Of a DNA stretch of 16,332 nucleotides, positions 1 through 8,276 are shown piece after piece. Under the pieces are notes generated by a model that ran no database searches, had not been told where the DNA came from, and saw only the letters and a list, made by a program, of their open reading frames with translations. The DNA is from an uncultured Eubacterium sp. GTDB lineage: Bacteria; Bacillota_A; Clostridia; Lachnospirales; Lachnospiraceae. Position 1 is the stretch's first letter, and each line of letters starts with the position of its first letter. The stretch is from positions 1 through 16,332 of the forward strand of contig CANTHI010000021.1 of NCBI GenBank assembly GCA_947653505.1, written 5' to 3'. Position numbers and translations under genes: made by a program.

Positions 1-210
1 CAGCTTTTTCAGATCACTGTCTACAACGTCTCCAATATAATTGTGCCCTGCATTGAGCATCTGAACCTTTTTCTCCTGCACATCAAATCCAATCGTCCGA
101 AATCCCGCCTTAGCCTTCTCAACAGCTAATGGCAGTCCTACATAGCCAAGTCCGACTACGCCAACTGTCAGATTCCTTTTTCTGATTTTATCCAATAATT
201 TTTCTTTCAT
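1..210 (-). CDS. Nucleotide-sugar 6-dehydrogenase, N-terminal 70 residues (cut by window edge)
   Basis: The gene starts at ATG 208-210, preceded by a GGAG ribosome binding site six bases upstream, and runs off the left edge. Its first 70 residues carry a Rossmann dinucleotide-binding start (GVVGLGYVGLPLAVEKAKAG, about residues 17-36), then IGFDVQEKKVQMLNAGHNYI. This is typical of the UDP-GlcNAc/UDP-ManNAc/UDP-Glc dehydrogenase family (WbpA/TviB/WecC-like), which oxidises C6 of a nucleotide sugar to a uronate with two NAD+. The short N-terminal extension and the N-Y-I-G-D segment favour the WbpA-like branch over UDP-glucose dehydrogenase, but the catalytic Cys and the substrate-binding half lie outside the window, so substrate is undecided. 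It follows the TuaG-like GT2 gene after 62 bases and is probably the next gene of the operon, supplying an acidic sugar to the polymer. Confidence 0.85.
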   Translation of the reverse strand, partial: MKEKLLDKIRKRNLTVGVVGLGYVGLPLAVEKAKAGFRTIGFDVQEKKVQMLNAGHNYIGDVVDSDLKKL

Positions 211-272
211 TTATTACTCCATTTTCTTATAGTTTATCCTGACAGATCTGTTACGATATAGTTCTGTGCGTG

Positions 273-1025
273 TCACTTAATTCTTAGAACCTTGATCACG
301 CACCAGTAACCGATATGAAACAAACTGGAAAAAACGCTCAGATGTTCAATATTTCTATACAGAATCCAGTGATATTTAATTAATTTCAGCTTATTCCTGG
401 AAATCGAATTTTTGCGAATGCGGTATCGCATCAGCACACAATTCATGCCATATATATATGTTTCTTTCTTTAACATCTGAAGCCAGAGTGCATCGTCATT
501 TCTTTTCCGAATATCCGGTACTTCGAACTTTCCCATTTTCTTTACATGATACATGACTGTTGAATTTCCAACCGGACAGTCGAGCAGCAGCCGGTTATAA
601 CTGGTTTTGGGGATTGTTTTTATTACCCTTCCTAAAGCTCTTCCTTCCTCATCCACCTGCTCATACGCCGTACAGGTAAATGCGACATTTTTTTTCTTCA
701 TAAAAGCGAGCTGCTTTTTCAGCTTATCCTCTGTCCAGCAGTCGTCTGCATCTAAGAATGCCATGTACTCTCCGTTTGCCAGCTGCATTGCTTTTGTCCG
801 TGCAACTGCCGCACCAGAATTTGAATCCAGACAGTAGTACCGGATCCTCTTATCCTTCGCGGAATAACCTTCTACGATCTTCCGTGTATGATCTGTCGAG
901 CAATCATCAACAATAATCATTTCCCAATTCTGATAAGTTTGTGCCCATACAGATTCAATCGTTTCCGCAATAAATTGTGCGCAATTATATGTAGGTGTAA
1001 TAACTGATACCAGTCCTTTTTCCAT
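273..1025 (-). CDS. Family 2 glycosyltransferase, TuaG-like
   Basis: A cytoplasmic GT2 (GT-A fold) enzyme of 250 residues. It begins with the nucleotide-binding strand VSVITPTYN, followed by the acidic IIVDDCSTDHT segment, the NSGAAVARTKAM loop and the metal-binding FLDADD motif near residue 95. The later RKRNDDALWLQML segment holds the likely catalytic acidic residues. Order and length resemble the teichuronic-acid/capsule enzyme TuaG, from memory of that family. The open frame extends to an ATG at 1061, but I chose the ATG at 1025: it has GAGG eight bases upstream and places the first beta strand at the usual distance. Donor and acceptor sugars cannot be read from sequence. The gene is clearly more AT-rich than the middle of the operon, so it may have a separate origin. 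It lies between the initiating sugar transferase and the dehydrogenase. Confidence 0.88.
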   Translation of the reverse strand: MEKGLVSVITPTYNCAQFIAETIESVWAQTYQNWEMIIVDDCSTDHTRKIVEGYSAKDKRIRYYCLDSNSGAAVARTKAMQLANGEYMAFLDADDCWTEDKLKKQLAFMKKKNVAFTCTAYEQVDEEGRALGRVIKTIPKTSYNRLLLDCPVGNSTVMYHVKKMGKFEVPDIRKRNDDALWLQMLKKETYIYGMNCVLMRYRIRKNSISRNKLKLIKYHWILYRNIEHLSVFSSLFHIGYWCVIKVLRIK

Positions 1026-1085
1026 TTCCCAATCCTCTGTTCCGGCCATACGTAAATACAAACTGCTTTATGCTTCACAATATCT

Positions 1086-1817
1086 TCATCTGCCAGTTTC
1101 GTTCTTCGCCCCATGCTTTACAAGCCTCTCTGCCAGTCTCATTCTCCTCCCATACTCCTCCGCCGTAATCCTGCCCGTTCCCAGCAGATAATCTCCATAA
1201 TCCTCCGCCGTCGCCATGCCCTCTGTGTGAATCCCTTCCCGGTTCCACACACGTTTCACTGTTTTACATAAAATCGCACAGTCACTCCGCAGGCTTATGT
1301 TTGTAATATATTTCAAATCCAGCTCCAGCTTTTCATCCCATGAGATATCATTCCGCCCATTTACCTGCGCCAGTCCCGTCAGTCCCTGTCTGACCATATG
1401 CCTTTTTCTCTGTACGGGTGTCATAAATACCATATCCCGGACCAGCTGTGGCCTTGGTCCTACAAAGCTCATATCCCCTTTTAGAATATTAAACAGTTCC
1501 GGCAGCTCGTCCAGGCTTGTCGCGCGCAGCTTTTTTCCAAATCCGGTCAGCCGCATTTCATCCGCAAGGAGCCGCCCGTACGCATCTGTTGCATCTGTCA
1601 TGGAGCGGAATTTGTACAGCATAAAAATCTTTTCATCTTTTCCGGGTCTTGGCTGTCTGAAGATAACCGGACTGCCGAGCCTGATCCGCACCATCCAGGC
1701 TGTCACAAGCATCAGAGGCGCCGCCAGGATCATTGCGGCCAGAGACAGTGCTATATCGAAGATACGTTTTCCATATTTCTGATAAAAACTTTGTTTTCTT
1801 TTTTTGTCTGTCACCAT
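1086..1817 (-). CDS. Initiating sugar transferase (monotopic phosphoglycosyl transferase, PglC-like)
   Basis: This 243-residue protein belongs to the bacterial sugar transferase family that transfers a sugar phosphate from a UDP-sugar to undecaprenyl phosphate, the first step of repeat-unit assembly. It has one N-terminal hydrophobic re-entrant helix (about residues 18-42), then LYKFRSM, the catalytic Asp-Glu dyad in SLDELPELFNILKGDMSFVG (D103, E104), the PRP motif, and the RQGLTGLAQVNGRN segment. It lacks the four extra membrane helices of WbaP/CpsE-type enzymes, so it is the minimal PglC form. A PglE-like aminotransferase gene lies directly upstream (28-base gap) and a PglF-like dehydratase gene farther upstream. 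The likely substrate is therefore a UDP-4-amino- or 4-acetamido-4,6-dideoxy sugar, an inference from context. The C-terminal 35 or so residues are charged and probably family-variable. Confidence 0.92.
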   Translation of the reverse strand: MVTDKKRKQSFYQKYGKRIFDIALSLAAMILAAPLMLVTAWMVRIRLGSPVIFRQPRPGKDEKIFMLYKFRSMTDATDAYGRLLADEMRLTGFGKKLRATSLDELPELFNILKGDMSFVGPRPQLVRDMVFMTPVQRKRHMVRQGLTGLAQVNGRNDISWDEKLELDLKYITNISLRSDCAILCKTVKRVWNREGIHTEGMATAEDYGDYLLGTGRITAEEYGRRMRLAERLVKHGAKNETGR

Positions 1818-1845
1818 CTGATTCTGCCTTTATGTACGCCACTTC

Positions 1846-2979
1846 TTAAAAACAGCTCTTTATCAGTTCCATCACAGCATCCTGTGCATCCTCTGACATT
1901 TTAATGTCACTTGGCAGACACAGTCCCCTCTGAAAAATATCTGTCCCAACGTCTGTGCCTTCTTCCAGCGTCACATACCGGCAGCCCCGAAAAACCGGCT
2001 GTAAATGCATGGGCTTCCAGACCGGCCTTGCTTCGACGTTATATGCCGCCAGTTTCTGACGGATGCTGTCCGGAGTAATTCCGCAGTCTTTGTCTAAGAG
2101 CAGACAGCTGAGCCAGAAATTCGGCTCTGAGCATTCCAGATAAGGATTCATCGTGACAGGCAGTCCTTTCAGGCCGTTCAGATATCGCTGGTAAATTGCC
2201 TTTTTCCGGTCAATATGCTCCCTAAGATGCAGCAGCTGCCCTCTTCCGATCCCTGCCAGAATATTTGACATGCGGTAGTTATAGCCGATTTCCTCGTGCT
2301 GATACCACGGATATTTTTCCCTGGCCTGCGTAGACCAGAAGCGTACCTTTTCTGCCGCTGCTGCATCGTCTGTCAGCAGCATGCCGCCTCCGGATGTCGT
2401 GATGATCTTGTTTCCGTTAAAGCTGATGACATTATACGTTCCAAACGTACCTGTCTGCTTTCCCTTATAGGATGCCCCGAAGGACTCCGCTGCATCTTCG
2501 ATGCATACCGCATGGTTTGCGTCACAGATTTCCCGTATTTCATCCAGTCTGGCAGGCGTCCCGTAAAGGTTGGCGACGATCACTGCCTGAACCCCTGGAT
2601 ATAGCCGGAATGCCTTTTCCAGTACGGCGGGATCCATATTCCAGGTCTGATATTCTTCATCGATAAAGATCTGTTCCCCTTTCTCGTAGGACACGGGATT
2701 TACCGAAGCCGCAAACGTCATGTCCGAACAGAATACTTTGTCTCCCTGCCTGATTCCTGCCAGTTTTACTGCCATATGCAATGCCGCCGTCGCTGCAGAC
2801 AGCGCCACTGCGTATCTGCATCCGGTCTGTCTGCAGACTTCCTCCTCCAGCTTTTCCAGATTGGCTCCTACTGTAGAAACCCAGTTTGTATCAAACGCTT
2901 CTTTTACATAAACCTGTTCCTCGCCATGCATTGTGGGGGAAGACAGCCATATTTTTTCTTCAAATCTTTTTACCTGCAT
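1846..2979 (-). CDS. DegT/DnrJ/EryC1-family PLP aminotransferase, PglE-like
   Basis: A fold-type I PLP aminotransferase of 377 residues. It should convert the 4-keto-6-deoxy product of the PglF-like dehydratase into a 4-amino-4,6-dideoxy UDP-sugar. Visible features are the SAATAALHMAVKLAGI cofactor-phosphate region, IEDAAESFGASYKGK with the PLP-ring Asp, the Schiff-base lysine in FNGNKIITTSGGGM (K191), and QAREKYPWYQHEEIGYNYRM, followed by the LPS-type C-terminal region ending in LCLPSDIKMS. From memory the run is close to Campylobacter PglE (UDP-4-amino-4,6-dideoxy-GlcNAc synthesis). An open frame continues to 3072, but that would overlap the flippase gene by 74 bases; the ATG at 2979 has an AAAGGAAAAAGA leader and matches the family N-terminus. 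No PglD-like acetyltransferase gene is in the window, so whether N-acetylation occurs is unknown. Confidence 0.92.
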   Translation of the reverse strand: MQVKRFEEKIWLSSPTMHGEEQVYVKEAFDTNWVSTVGANLEKLEEEVCRQTGCRYAVALSAATAALHMAVKLAGIRQGDKVFCSDMTFAASVNPVSYEKGEQIFIDEEYQTWNMDPAVLEKAFRLYPGVQAVIVANLYGTPARLDEIREICDANHAVCIEDAAESFGASYKGKQTGTFGTYNVISFNGNKIITTSGGGMLLTDDAAAAEKVRFWSTQAREKYPWYQHEEIGYNYRMSNILAGIGRGQLLHLREHIDRKKAIYQRYLNGLKGLPVTMNPYLECSEPNFWLSCLLLDKDCGITPDSIRQKLAAYNVEARPVWKPMHLQPVFRGCRYVTLEEGTDVGTDIFQRGLCLPSDIKMSEDAQDAVMELIKSCF

Positions 2980-2998
2980 TCTTTTTCCTTTTTCCTTT

Positions 2999-4471
2999 TT
3001 ACTCTTTCCAGTTCCTTCGTCTGACTGAACTGCCTTTTTTCCATATGGATCCTGTAAGTTCCAAAAATACACTGTTTTTCATCAGAAACAGCGCCATACA
3101 GTATCCGGCTGCTGACATACCAATGGAAAGCCACAGTCTGATCCCAGGATTCAGCTGAAGCTGTTGTACTGCCCTGCAGATACCGCAGATCACTGCTCCG
3201 CCCGCAAGCTCTGTCAGAAAATCCCGCCTGCAGATCCGCAGATTTATCTTTCCTGTCGCAAAATATAACGTAACGGCAAATACCATCGCTTCCGCGAGCA
3301 GTGTCGTTACCGCAGCGCCGTACATCCCCAGCTTTGGAATCAGAAAAAAGTTCAGCCCGATATTTAAGGCCGCCGCCGGAATGACTACTGCTGTAAAATA
3401 TTTTTCCATGTGGAAGGGCATCAGCACTGCATAGGAAAACAGACAGGAACATACTGCAGGGAGCAGTACCGCACTATAAATTTTCAGCACACCGGTTCCT
3501 TCCAGATAGGCGCTGCCGGCTGCAAAATAAATGATATTTTCCGCCTCGGAAAACATACCGGCCGCAGCCGGAACAGCCAGCAATAGCAGACCGTCTGCGA
3601 GTCTGGATACTTTTTGCCTGTATCTGTCCGTCTGCCCGGCTGCAGCCAGCCAGGAAAGTCCCGGAACGGCTGCCATGACAAGGGCGTTGATCAAAGCCTT
3701 TACCATCAGATAAATTCTGGCAGAAACCGCGTAAATCCCTACCGTCCTGTCATCCACAAGCAGTCCAAGCACTGTCAGGTCCGAGTTCAGATAAATGATC
3801 AGCGCCATGCCGCTGATAAAAAACAAAAGCATGGGCGGCAGGTGCTGTTTTACATTCAGATATAATGCCGGCTTTATTTTTACATATCTGCGGACATGGT
3901 AAATATTCCACAGATTTCCTCCTGCTGATGCAAGCATCAAAAGGAACGTATAGGCATACAGATCTGATTCATTTTTTACAAGCAGCAGCATAGCCACGAT
4001 GCAGCCTGCTCCCGTTACGATATACCGGACGGTGGGATATAAAAAATCCTCAAATGCCGTGTTGATCCAGTCTGTTCCGGCCGCTGTAAGAATCATCTGC
4101 GTGCTCTGAATCAGAATGATATACCGGTATGGACGCAGCTTTCCCCATATCTGCAGCAATAAGAACAGCAGTCCATATGCCGCCGCAGCGGTCATCAGGT
4201 TTATGGAAACGATCTCACTGACAAATTTACCCAGTTTTTCTTCCCTGTCCCGCAGTACGGATGCTTCCCTGCCTGCATAATCGGGAATCCCCATCATTGC
4301 AAGGGATACAAAATAGCTTACAACGGACTGACCGAAGGCGTGCATTCCCATCTGCTCTGATCCCAGAACACGTGTCGCATAGGCAAAGGTCAGAAACGGA
4401 AAAGCAATCACACATGCCTGCCTGACGGCATTCAGCGCTGCGTTTTTTTTAAGCGGACTGTGATGTTCCAT
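2999..4471 (-). CDS. wzx: Wzx-type polysaccharide repeat-unit flippase
   Basis: An integral membrane protein of 490 residues with about 12-14 hydrophobic segments. Its N-terminus (NAVRQACVIAFPFLTFAYAT, then RVLG) is the standard opening of the polysaccharide biosynthesis/MOP-superfamily flippases. It should move undecaprenyl-diphosphate-linked repeat units from the cytoplasmic to the outer face of the membrane. The internal segment SAYLEGTGVLKIYSAVLLPA and the later PAAALNIGLNFFLIPKLGMY, GAAVTTLLAE are also typical of Wzx. The start ATG lies one base after the polymerase gene's stop codon, with AAAGGAG inside the end of that gene, so translation of the two is probably coupled. The aminotransferase start follows 19 bases downstream. 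Family assignment is firm; substrate specificity is inferred only from the operon. Confidence 0.93.
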   Translation of the reverse strand: MEHHSPLKKNAALNAVRQACVIAFPFLTFAYATRVLGSEQMGMHAFGQSVVSYFVSLAMMGIPDYAGREASVLRDREEKLGKFVSEIVSINLMTAAAAYGLLFLLLQIWGKLRPYRYIILIQSTQMILTAAGTDWINTAFEDFLYPTVRYIVTGAGCIVAMLLLVKNESDLYAYTFLLMLASAGGNLWNIYHVRRYVKIKPALYLNVKQHLPPMLLFFISGMALIIYLNSDLTVLGLLVDDRTVGIYAVSARIYLMVKALINALVMAAVPGLSWLAAAGQTDRYRQKVSRLADGLLLLAVPAAAGMFSEAENIIYFAAGSAYLEGTGVLKIYSAVLLPAVCSCLFSYAVLMPFHMEKYFTAVVIPAAALNIGLNFFLIPKLGMYGAAVTTLLAEAMVFAVTLYFATGKINLRICRRDFLTELAGGAVICGICRAVQQLQLNPGIRLWLSIGMSAAGYCMALFLMKNSVFLELTGSIWKKGSSVRRRNWKE

Positions 4472-4472
4472 T

Positions 4473-5612
4473 TTATTCTCCTTTGGAATGCGGCAGAAAG
4501 AACAGTCTGCCTTCCAGCACCGGACCAGCCATCACGGCGCTTTTCTCAAAAATAACCATATCCAGCACAAACCAGAATCCCGTCAGTAAAACAAGCAGTC
4601 CAATAATCAGACAACGGAAGCGGTCCGGCCTTGTCCCTTTCTGATACAGGTAAGAAATACCTGCCACATTCAGCATAAACGCGCCTCTGACCAGTCTGTA
4701 ATAATGCATGTTCATCATAATTGCCGGTACTGTAAGAAATAAAACCATATTATAAATCCATACCAGATCCAGATATTCCAGCTGCTTTTTTGTCATTTTG
4801 GAATGATCTTTGTGTGCATGGCGGTTTACGACTGTGGAAACAATTGTTGTGACTGCATGGATTCCTGTCGGAATGATCCAGCCAAAATTTCCTGAAGTCA
4901 CATATTTCCACGTTCTGGAATCGTCTTTCGCTAAAAAATGTTCCAGAAAAAATACAAGCATCGGGACCTGCTTTCCATTGCATAACGTAAGTACGGCCAG
5001 AAAAACTCCGGCAGCAAATATCACAACCGCAATCTGCTTTCTTCTTTTTTTTAAAAATCCCACAGCCAGAATCAGGGCAAAATAATAGGCTGTATGGATC
5101 TGTGCGATGAGCAGTATAAAAATCACATATTTTACCGCCGCATACTTTTCTTCCTGTACAAAATACCGCAGGCTCCATATCATCAGCCAGAATGCTATCG
5201 CATTGCGAAACTGCATGGAATCCATAAAAATCATGGAAGGAAGATAAAACAGCAGCATAAACCGGATATCCGCCCCCGTTTTTTTAATGGTAATCACCGC
5301 AGGCAGACCGGTTAAGAAGGTCAGAACCGCGCGAAATACATAAAAGGAAACACCCATATGATAAAAAACAAATCTCAGCAGTGTATAAAGTGGCTCTCTT
5401 GTATACTGATAAGTATCCGCTTCATAGGATTTTACATAGCTTACAATATCAGGTCCTGTCCGGTTCGCTGTGATCAGTATGAAAACAAGCGCCAGAACTG
5501 CCAGCTCCGTCACGGAAAAATATCCGGTATCGTATATTTTATTTATCCTCTGCGGCCTGACACAGAATGCATACAGGCACAGAACCCACGCCGCTATATA
5601 CAAATAAACCAT
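4473..5612 (-). CDS. EpsG-family polysaccharide polymerase (Wzy-like)
   Basis: A polytopic membrane protein of about 379 residues with ten or more hydrophobic segments. The pattern resembles EpsG-family polymerases: an early conserved stretch (LITANRTGPDIVSYVKSYEA), then YTREPLYTLLRFVFYHMGVS, and FMDSMQFRNAIAFWLMIWSL, which matches the conserved R-N-A-I-A core. Such proteins join flipped repeat units at the outer membrane face. The frame also has a GTG at 5639, but the ATG at 5612 has AAAGGA six bases upstream and starts at the first membrane helix, so I prefer it. It sits between hldD and wzx and is the only polymerase candidate in the window. Sequence conservation in this family is low, so the assignment rests on topology, the motif and context. 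Confidence 0.82.
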   Translation of the reverse strand: MVYLYIAAWVLCLYAFCVRPQRINKIYDTGYFSVTELAVLALVFILITANRTGPDIVSYVKSYEADTYQYTREPLYTLLRFVFYHMGVSFYVFRAVLTFLTGLPAVITIKKTGADIRFMLLFYLPSMIFMDSMQFRNAIAFWLMIWSLRYFVQEEKYAAVKYVIFILLIAQIHTAYYFALILAVGFLKKRRKQIAVVIFAAGVFLAVLTLCNGKQVPMLVFFLEHFLAKDDSRTWKYVTSGNFGWIIPTGIHAVTTIVSTVVNRHAHKDHSKMTKKQLEYLDLVWIYNMVLFLTVPAIMMNMHYYRLVRGAFMLNVAGISYLYQKGTRPDRFRCLIIGLLVLLTGFWFVLDMVIFEKSAVMAGPVLEGRLFFLPHSKGE

Positions 5613-5663
5613 CCTGCGTCCTTTCCATTTATCCTCCACGCAACGGCATCCTGTTACAGTCTC

Positions 5664-6632
5664 TTAATAAACAGCAAATCCTTTTTCCAGATACTGTCTG
5701 ACATAATCCCGGACCCCTGCCGTAAGATCCATAAACTCCGCCGTATACCCGGCCTCCCGCAGCTTATGGATATCCGCCTGCGTATAATACTGGTATCTGT
5801 CCCTGATCTGCTCCGGCATCTTTACATAGCGGATCCGCGTCTTTTTCCCCAGCGCATGAAACACCGCCTCTGCAAGCTGTGCAAAACTGCCCGCCTGTCC
5901 GGTTCCGACATTAAACAGCCCGCTCCTGTCCGGATGCTCCAGAAACCACATCAGCACATTGCACACATCTTTTACATATACAAAATCCCGCATCTGCCCG
6001 CCGTCCGCATACTCCGGCCGGCAGGAGCAATACAGACGGATCTCCCCGTCCCTGCAAAGCTGCCGGTATCCATGAAAGACCATGCTGGCCATCTCCTGCT
6101 TAAAATACTCATTCGGCCCGTAGACATTAAAAAACTTAAATCCGGCATACTGCTTTGGGAATACTTCTGCCTGATGCTCCACCCACAGGTCAAACGCCTG
6201 TTTGGAATACCCATAGGCATTTAACGGCATCAGACGGTCAATCCCGCACCGGTCGTCAAATCCTGCAGAGCCGTCGCCATAAGTCGCGGCAGAGCTGGCA
6301 TATAAAAACCGGATCTGCCTGCGGCTGCAGTAATCCCATAAGGCCCTGGTATATGCTACATTGTTTTCCCACAGGTAATCAAAATCCCGCTCCTTCGTGG
6401 AAGACTGCGCACCCATATGAATAATGACCTCTACGTCATCCATATCAGGCAGCGCTTCCAGAAATCTGGATTTGTGGATATAAGCGGTATATTTTTTATT
6501 TCTCAGGTTCATCCATTTGTCTGTAGCCGCGATATTGTCTACAATGATGATATCTGACCTTCCGGTTTCGTTCAGTCTGCGTACGATGCAGCTGCCGATA
6601 AATCCGGCGCCTCCTGTTACGACAATGCTCAT
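5664..6632 (-). CDS. hldD: ADP-L-glycero-D-manno-heptose 6-epimerase (HldD-like)
   Basis: An extended short-chain dehydrogenase/reductase of 322 residues (E. coli HldD is about 310). It should invert C6 of ADP-D-glycero-D-manno-heptose to the L-glycero form using bound NADP+. The N-terminus MSIVVTGGAGFIGS gives the GxxGxxG cofactor site, and IVDNI followed by KWMNLRNKK resembles the HldD segment after beta-2. YASSAATYGDG supplies the serine region and AYGYSKQAFDLW the catalytic Tyr140/Lys144 pair. FKFFNVYGPNEYFKQEMASM and VYVKDVCNV are characteristic of HldD rather than of generic epimerases. A GGAG site precedes the ATG. It follows hldE after 54 bases, which strongly supports the heptose assignment. 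A closely related UDP-sugar epimerase is the alternative, but the HldD motifs and the neighbours argue against it. Confidence 0.9.
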   Translation of the reverse strand: MSIVVTGGAGFIGSCIVRRLNETGRSDIIIVDNIAATDKWMNLRNKKYTAYIHKSRFLEALPDMDDVEVIIHMGAQSSTKERDFDYLWENNVAYTRALWDYCSRRQIRFLYASSAATYGDGSAGFDDRCGIDRLMPLNAYGYSKQAFDLWVEHQAEVFPKQYAGFKFFNVYGPNEYFKQEMASMVFHGYRQLCRDGEIRLYCSCRPEYADGGQMRDFVYVKDVCNVLMWFLEHPDRSGLFNVGTGQAGSFAQLAEAVFHALGKKTRIRYVKMPEQIRDRYQYYTQADIHKLREAGYTAEFMDLTAGVRDYVRQYLEKGFAVY

Positions 6633-6686
6633 GTCTTACTCCATTCTGCTAATCTTTCCATTCTGCCAGTCTTCCCCTACAGCTGC

Positions 6687-8276
6687 TTACTGCTGCTCTG
6701 CCCTCGCACGGCTGAGAATGCCTGTCGTGGACCTGCCTTTTAGAAGCGGCAGGATCTTTACGATTCCCCCGCGTGCTTCCACGATCGTTCTGCCTGCTAC
6801 TTCCTGCGGCGTATAATCTCCGCCTTTGACAAGTACATCCGGCTGGAGCTCTCCGATCAGCCGTACCGGGGTATCTTCTTCAAATACTGCGACATAATCC
6901 ACGCAGTCCATCGCGCAAAGCAGCTCTGCCCGGTCTGCAAGGCTGTTCACCGGGCGCCCCGGTCCTTTTAAACGTCTTACGGAAGCGTCCGCGTTCAGCC
7001 CGACAACCAGAATGTCTCCCAGCTCTGCCGCTGCCTTAAGGCAGCGCACATGACCGGCATGTAAAAGGTCAAAGCAGCCGTTTGTAAATACGATCTTCCT
7101 GTCTGCATACTGCTGCCGCAGTCTGGAAATATCCTTTTGGGACAGCATCTTGCCGGATACCGGTTTCGCGATCGCAGCCAGTCCGGAACCTGCTCCCATT
7201 GCGCTTAAGACCTCCCGCAGCCGGACAGACGCCGTCCCCGTTCTGGCTACCTGAATGCCCGCTGCATAGTCAGCGGCCAGCACAGCGTCCTCTATCCTCC
7301 AGCCATTTGCCAGACAGACTGCCAGATATGCAATCACTGTATCTCCGGCTCCTGTGACGTCAAAGACCTCCTGCCCTGCCGGCTTTACTCTGTATACCAG
7401 ATCTTTTCCGGCCAGAACCATGCCCTGCGCTCCGCATGTCGTAAGCACATACTTACAGTCTGCCCTTTGCATCAGCTCTCTGGAAGCTTCTTCTATCCCA
7501 TCATCTGTCTGCGCAGGCATACCTGTAAGCGTACGAAGCTCTTTCAGATTCGGCTTTAACAAATACGCTCCCCGGTATTTTAAGACACCCGGATCCCTTG
7601 CGTCGGCCAGTACTTTTTTATTCATCCGGGCAGCTGTCTTTAACATCTCCTGTACAAAATCATGGGTCAGCAGCCCTTTCTGGTAATCCGACAAAATAAT
7701 CAGATCCATATCCGCTGCTGCAGCCTGATACTCTGCCAGAAGCCGGTCTGTCACTGCCGACGGCAGCTCACCGGTCATCTCTGTATCCATCCGCAGCAGC
7801 TGATGCCCGTCCGCCAGAAACCGCGTCTTTACCGTCGTGCCGCGGGTATGCCTTAGGAAATGGCTTACGTCAATGCCTTCCTGTTCCAGCAGCTGCAGCA
7901 GGATATCTCCGGCCTCATCCGGACCAATGACCGACATGACATACGCCTGCTGTCCGCCTGCCGCCAGATTAGCCGCCACATTGGCCGCGCCTCCCGGCGT
8001 ACATCTCTGAGTCTTTTTTAACAGAACAGGTACAGGCGCTTCCGGTGATATCCTGCTGACGGTGCCGCAGTAATACTGGTCCAGCATAACGTCTCCGATG
8101 ACCAGTATCTTTTTTTTATGAATCCGGCGTATCTGTATTGCCTGATCCATTCTGTTTTCCTGATTCATTCCGTTTTCCTGACGGATTCTGTTTTCCTGAC
8201 GGATCCCGGTTTCCTGATTCTGCTTAATTATCCGTTTTTTCTGATTTATCTGGTTTTGCTGGTTTTGCTCATTCAT
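6687..8276 (-). CDS. hldE: Bifunctional D-beta-D-heptose 7-phosphate kinase / heptose 1-phosphate adenylyltransferase
   Basis: A two-domain cytosolic enzyme of up to 529 residues (E. coli HldE is 477). Residues about 57-365 are a PfkB/ribokinase domain: VIGDVMLDQYYCGTVSRISP, GGAANVAANLAAGG, and the catalytic DVTGAGDT loop (GAGD 309-312). Residues about 393-529 are the nucleotidyltransferase domain: FTNGCFDLLHAGH with the HxGH motif at 406-409, VKGGDYTP, and KGRSTTGIL near the end. It would phosphorylate heptose 7-phosphate at C1 and, after C7 dephosphorylation, adenylylate heptose 1-phosphate to ADP-heptose. The extra length is a Q/N-rich N-terminus with four QENRMN-type hexapeptides encoded by the adjacent repeat array. 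ATG codons at 8276, 8168 and 8150 each have AGGA at suitable spacing, so the true start is uncertain; 8150 would give the usual family length. Confidence 0.95.
   Translation of the reverse strand: MNEQNQQNQINQKKRIIKQNQETGIRQENRIRQENGMNQENRMDQAIQIRRIHKKKILVIGDVMLDQYYCGTVSRISPEAPVPVLLKKTQRCTPGGAANVAANLAAGGQQAYVMSVIGPDEAGDILLQLLEQEGIDVSHFLRHTRGTTVKTRFLADGHQLLRMDTEMTGELPSAVTDRLLAEYQAAAADMDLIILSDYQKGLLTHDFVQEMLKTAARMNKKVLADARDPGVLKYRGAYLLKPNLKELRTLTGMPAQTDDGIEEASRELMQRADCKYVLTTCGAQGMVLAGKDLVYRVKPAGQEVFDVTGAGDTVIAYLAVCLANGWRIEDAVLAADYAAGIQVARTGTASVRLREVLSAMGAGSGLAAIAKPVSGKMLSQKDISRLRQQYADRKIVFTNGCFDLLHAGHVRCLKAAAELGDILVVGLNADASVRRLKGPGRPVNSLADRAELLCAMDCVDYVAVFEEDTPVRLIGELQPDVLVKGGDYTPQEVAGRTIVEARGGIVKILPLLKGRSTTGILSRARAEQQ

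Noticed and set aside
5358..6224. Plus-strand 288-codon open frame
   Set aside because: Antisense to hldD and the polymerase gene, with no recognisable motif and no ribosome binding site consistent with a gene.
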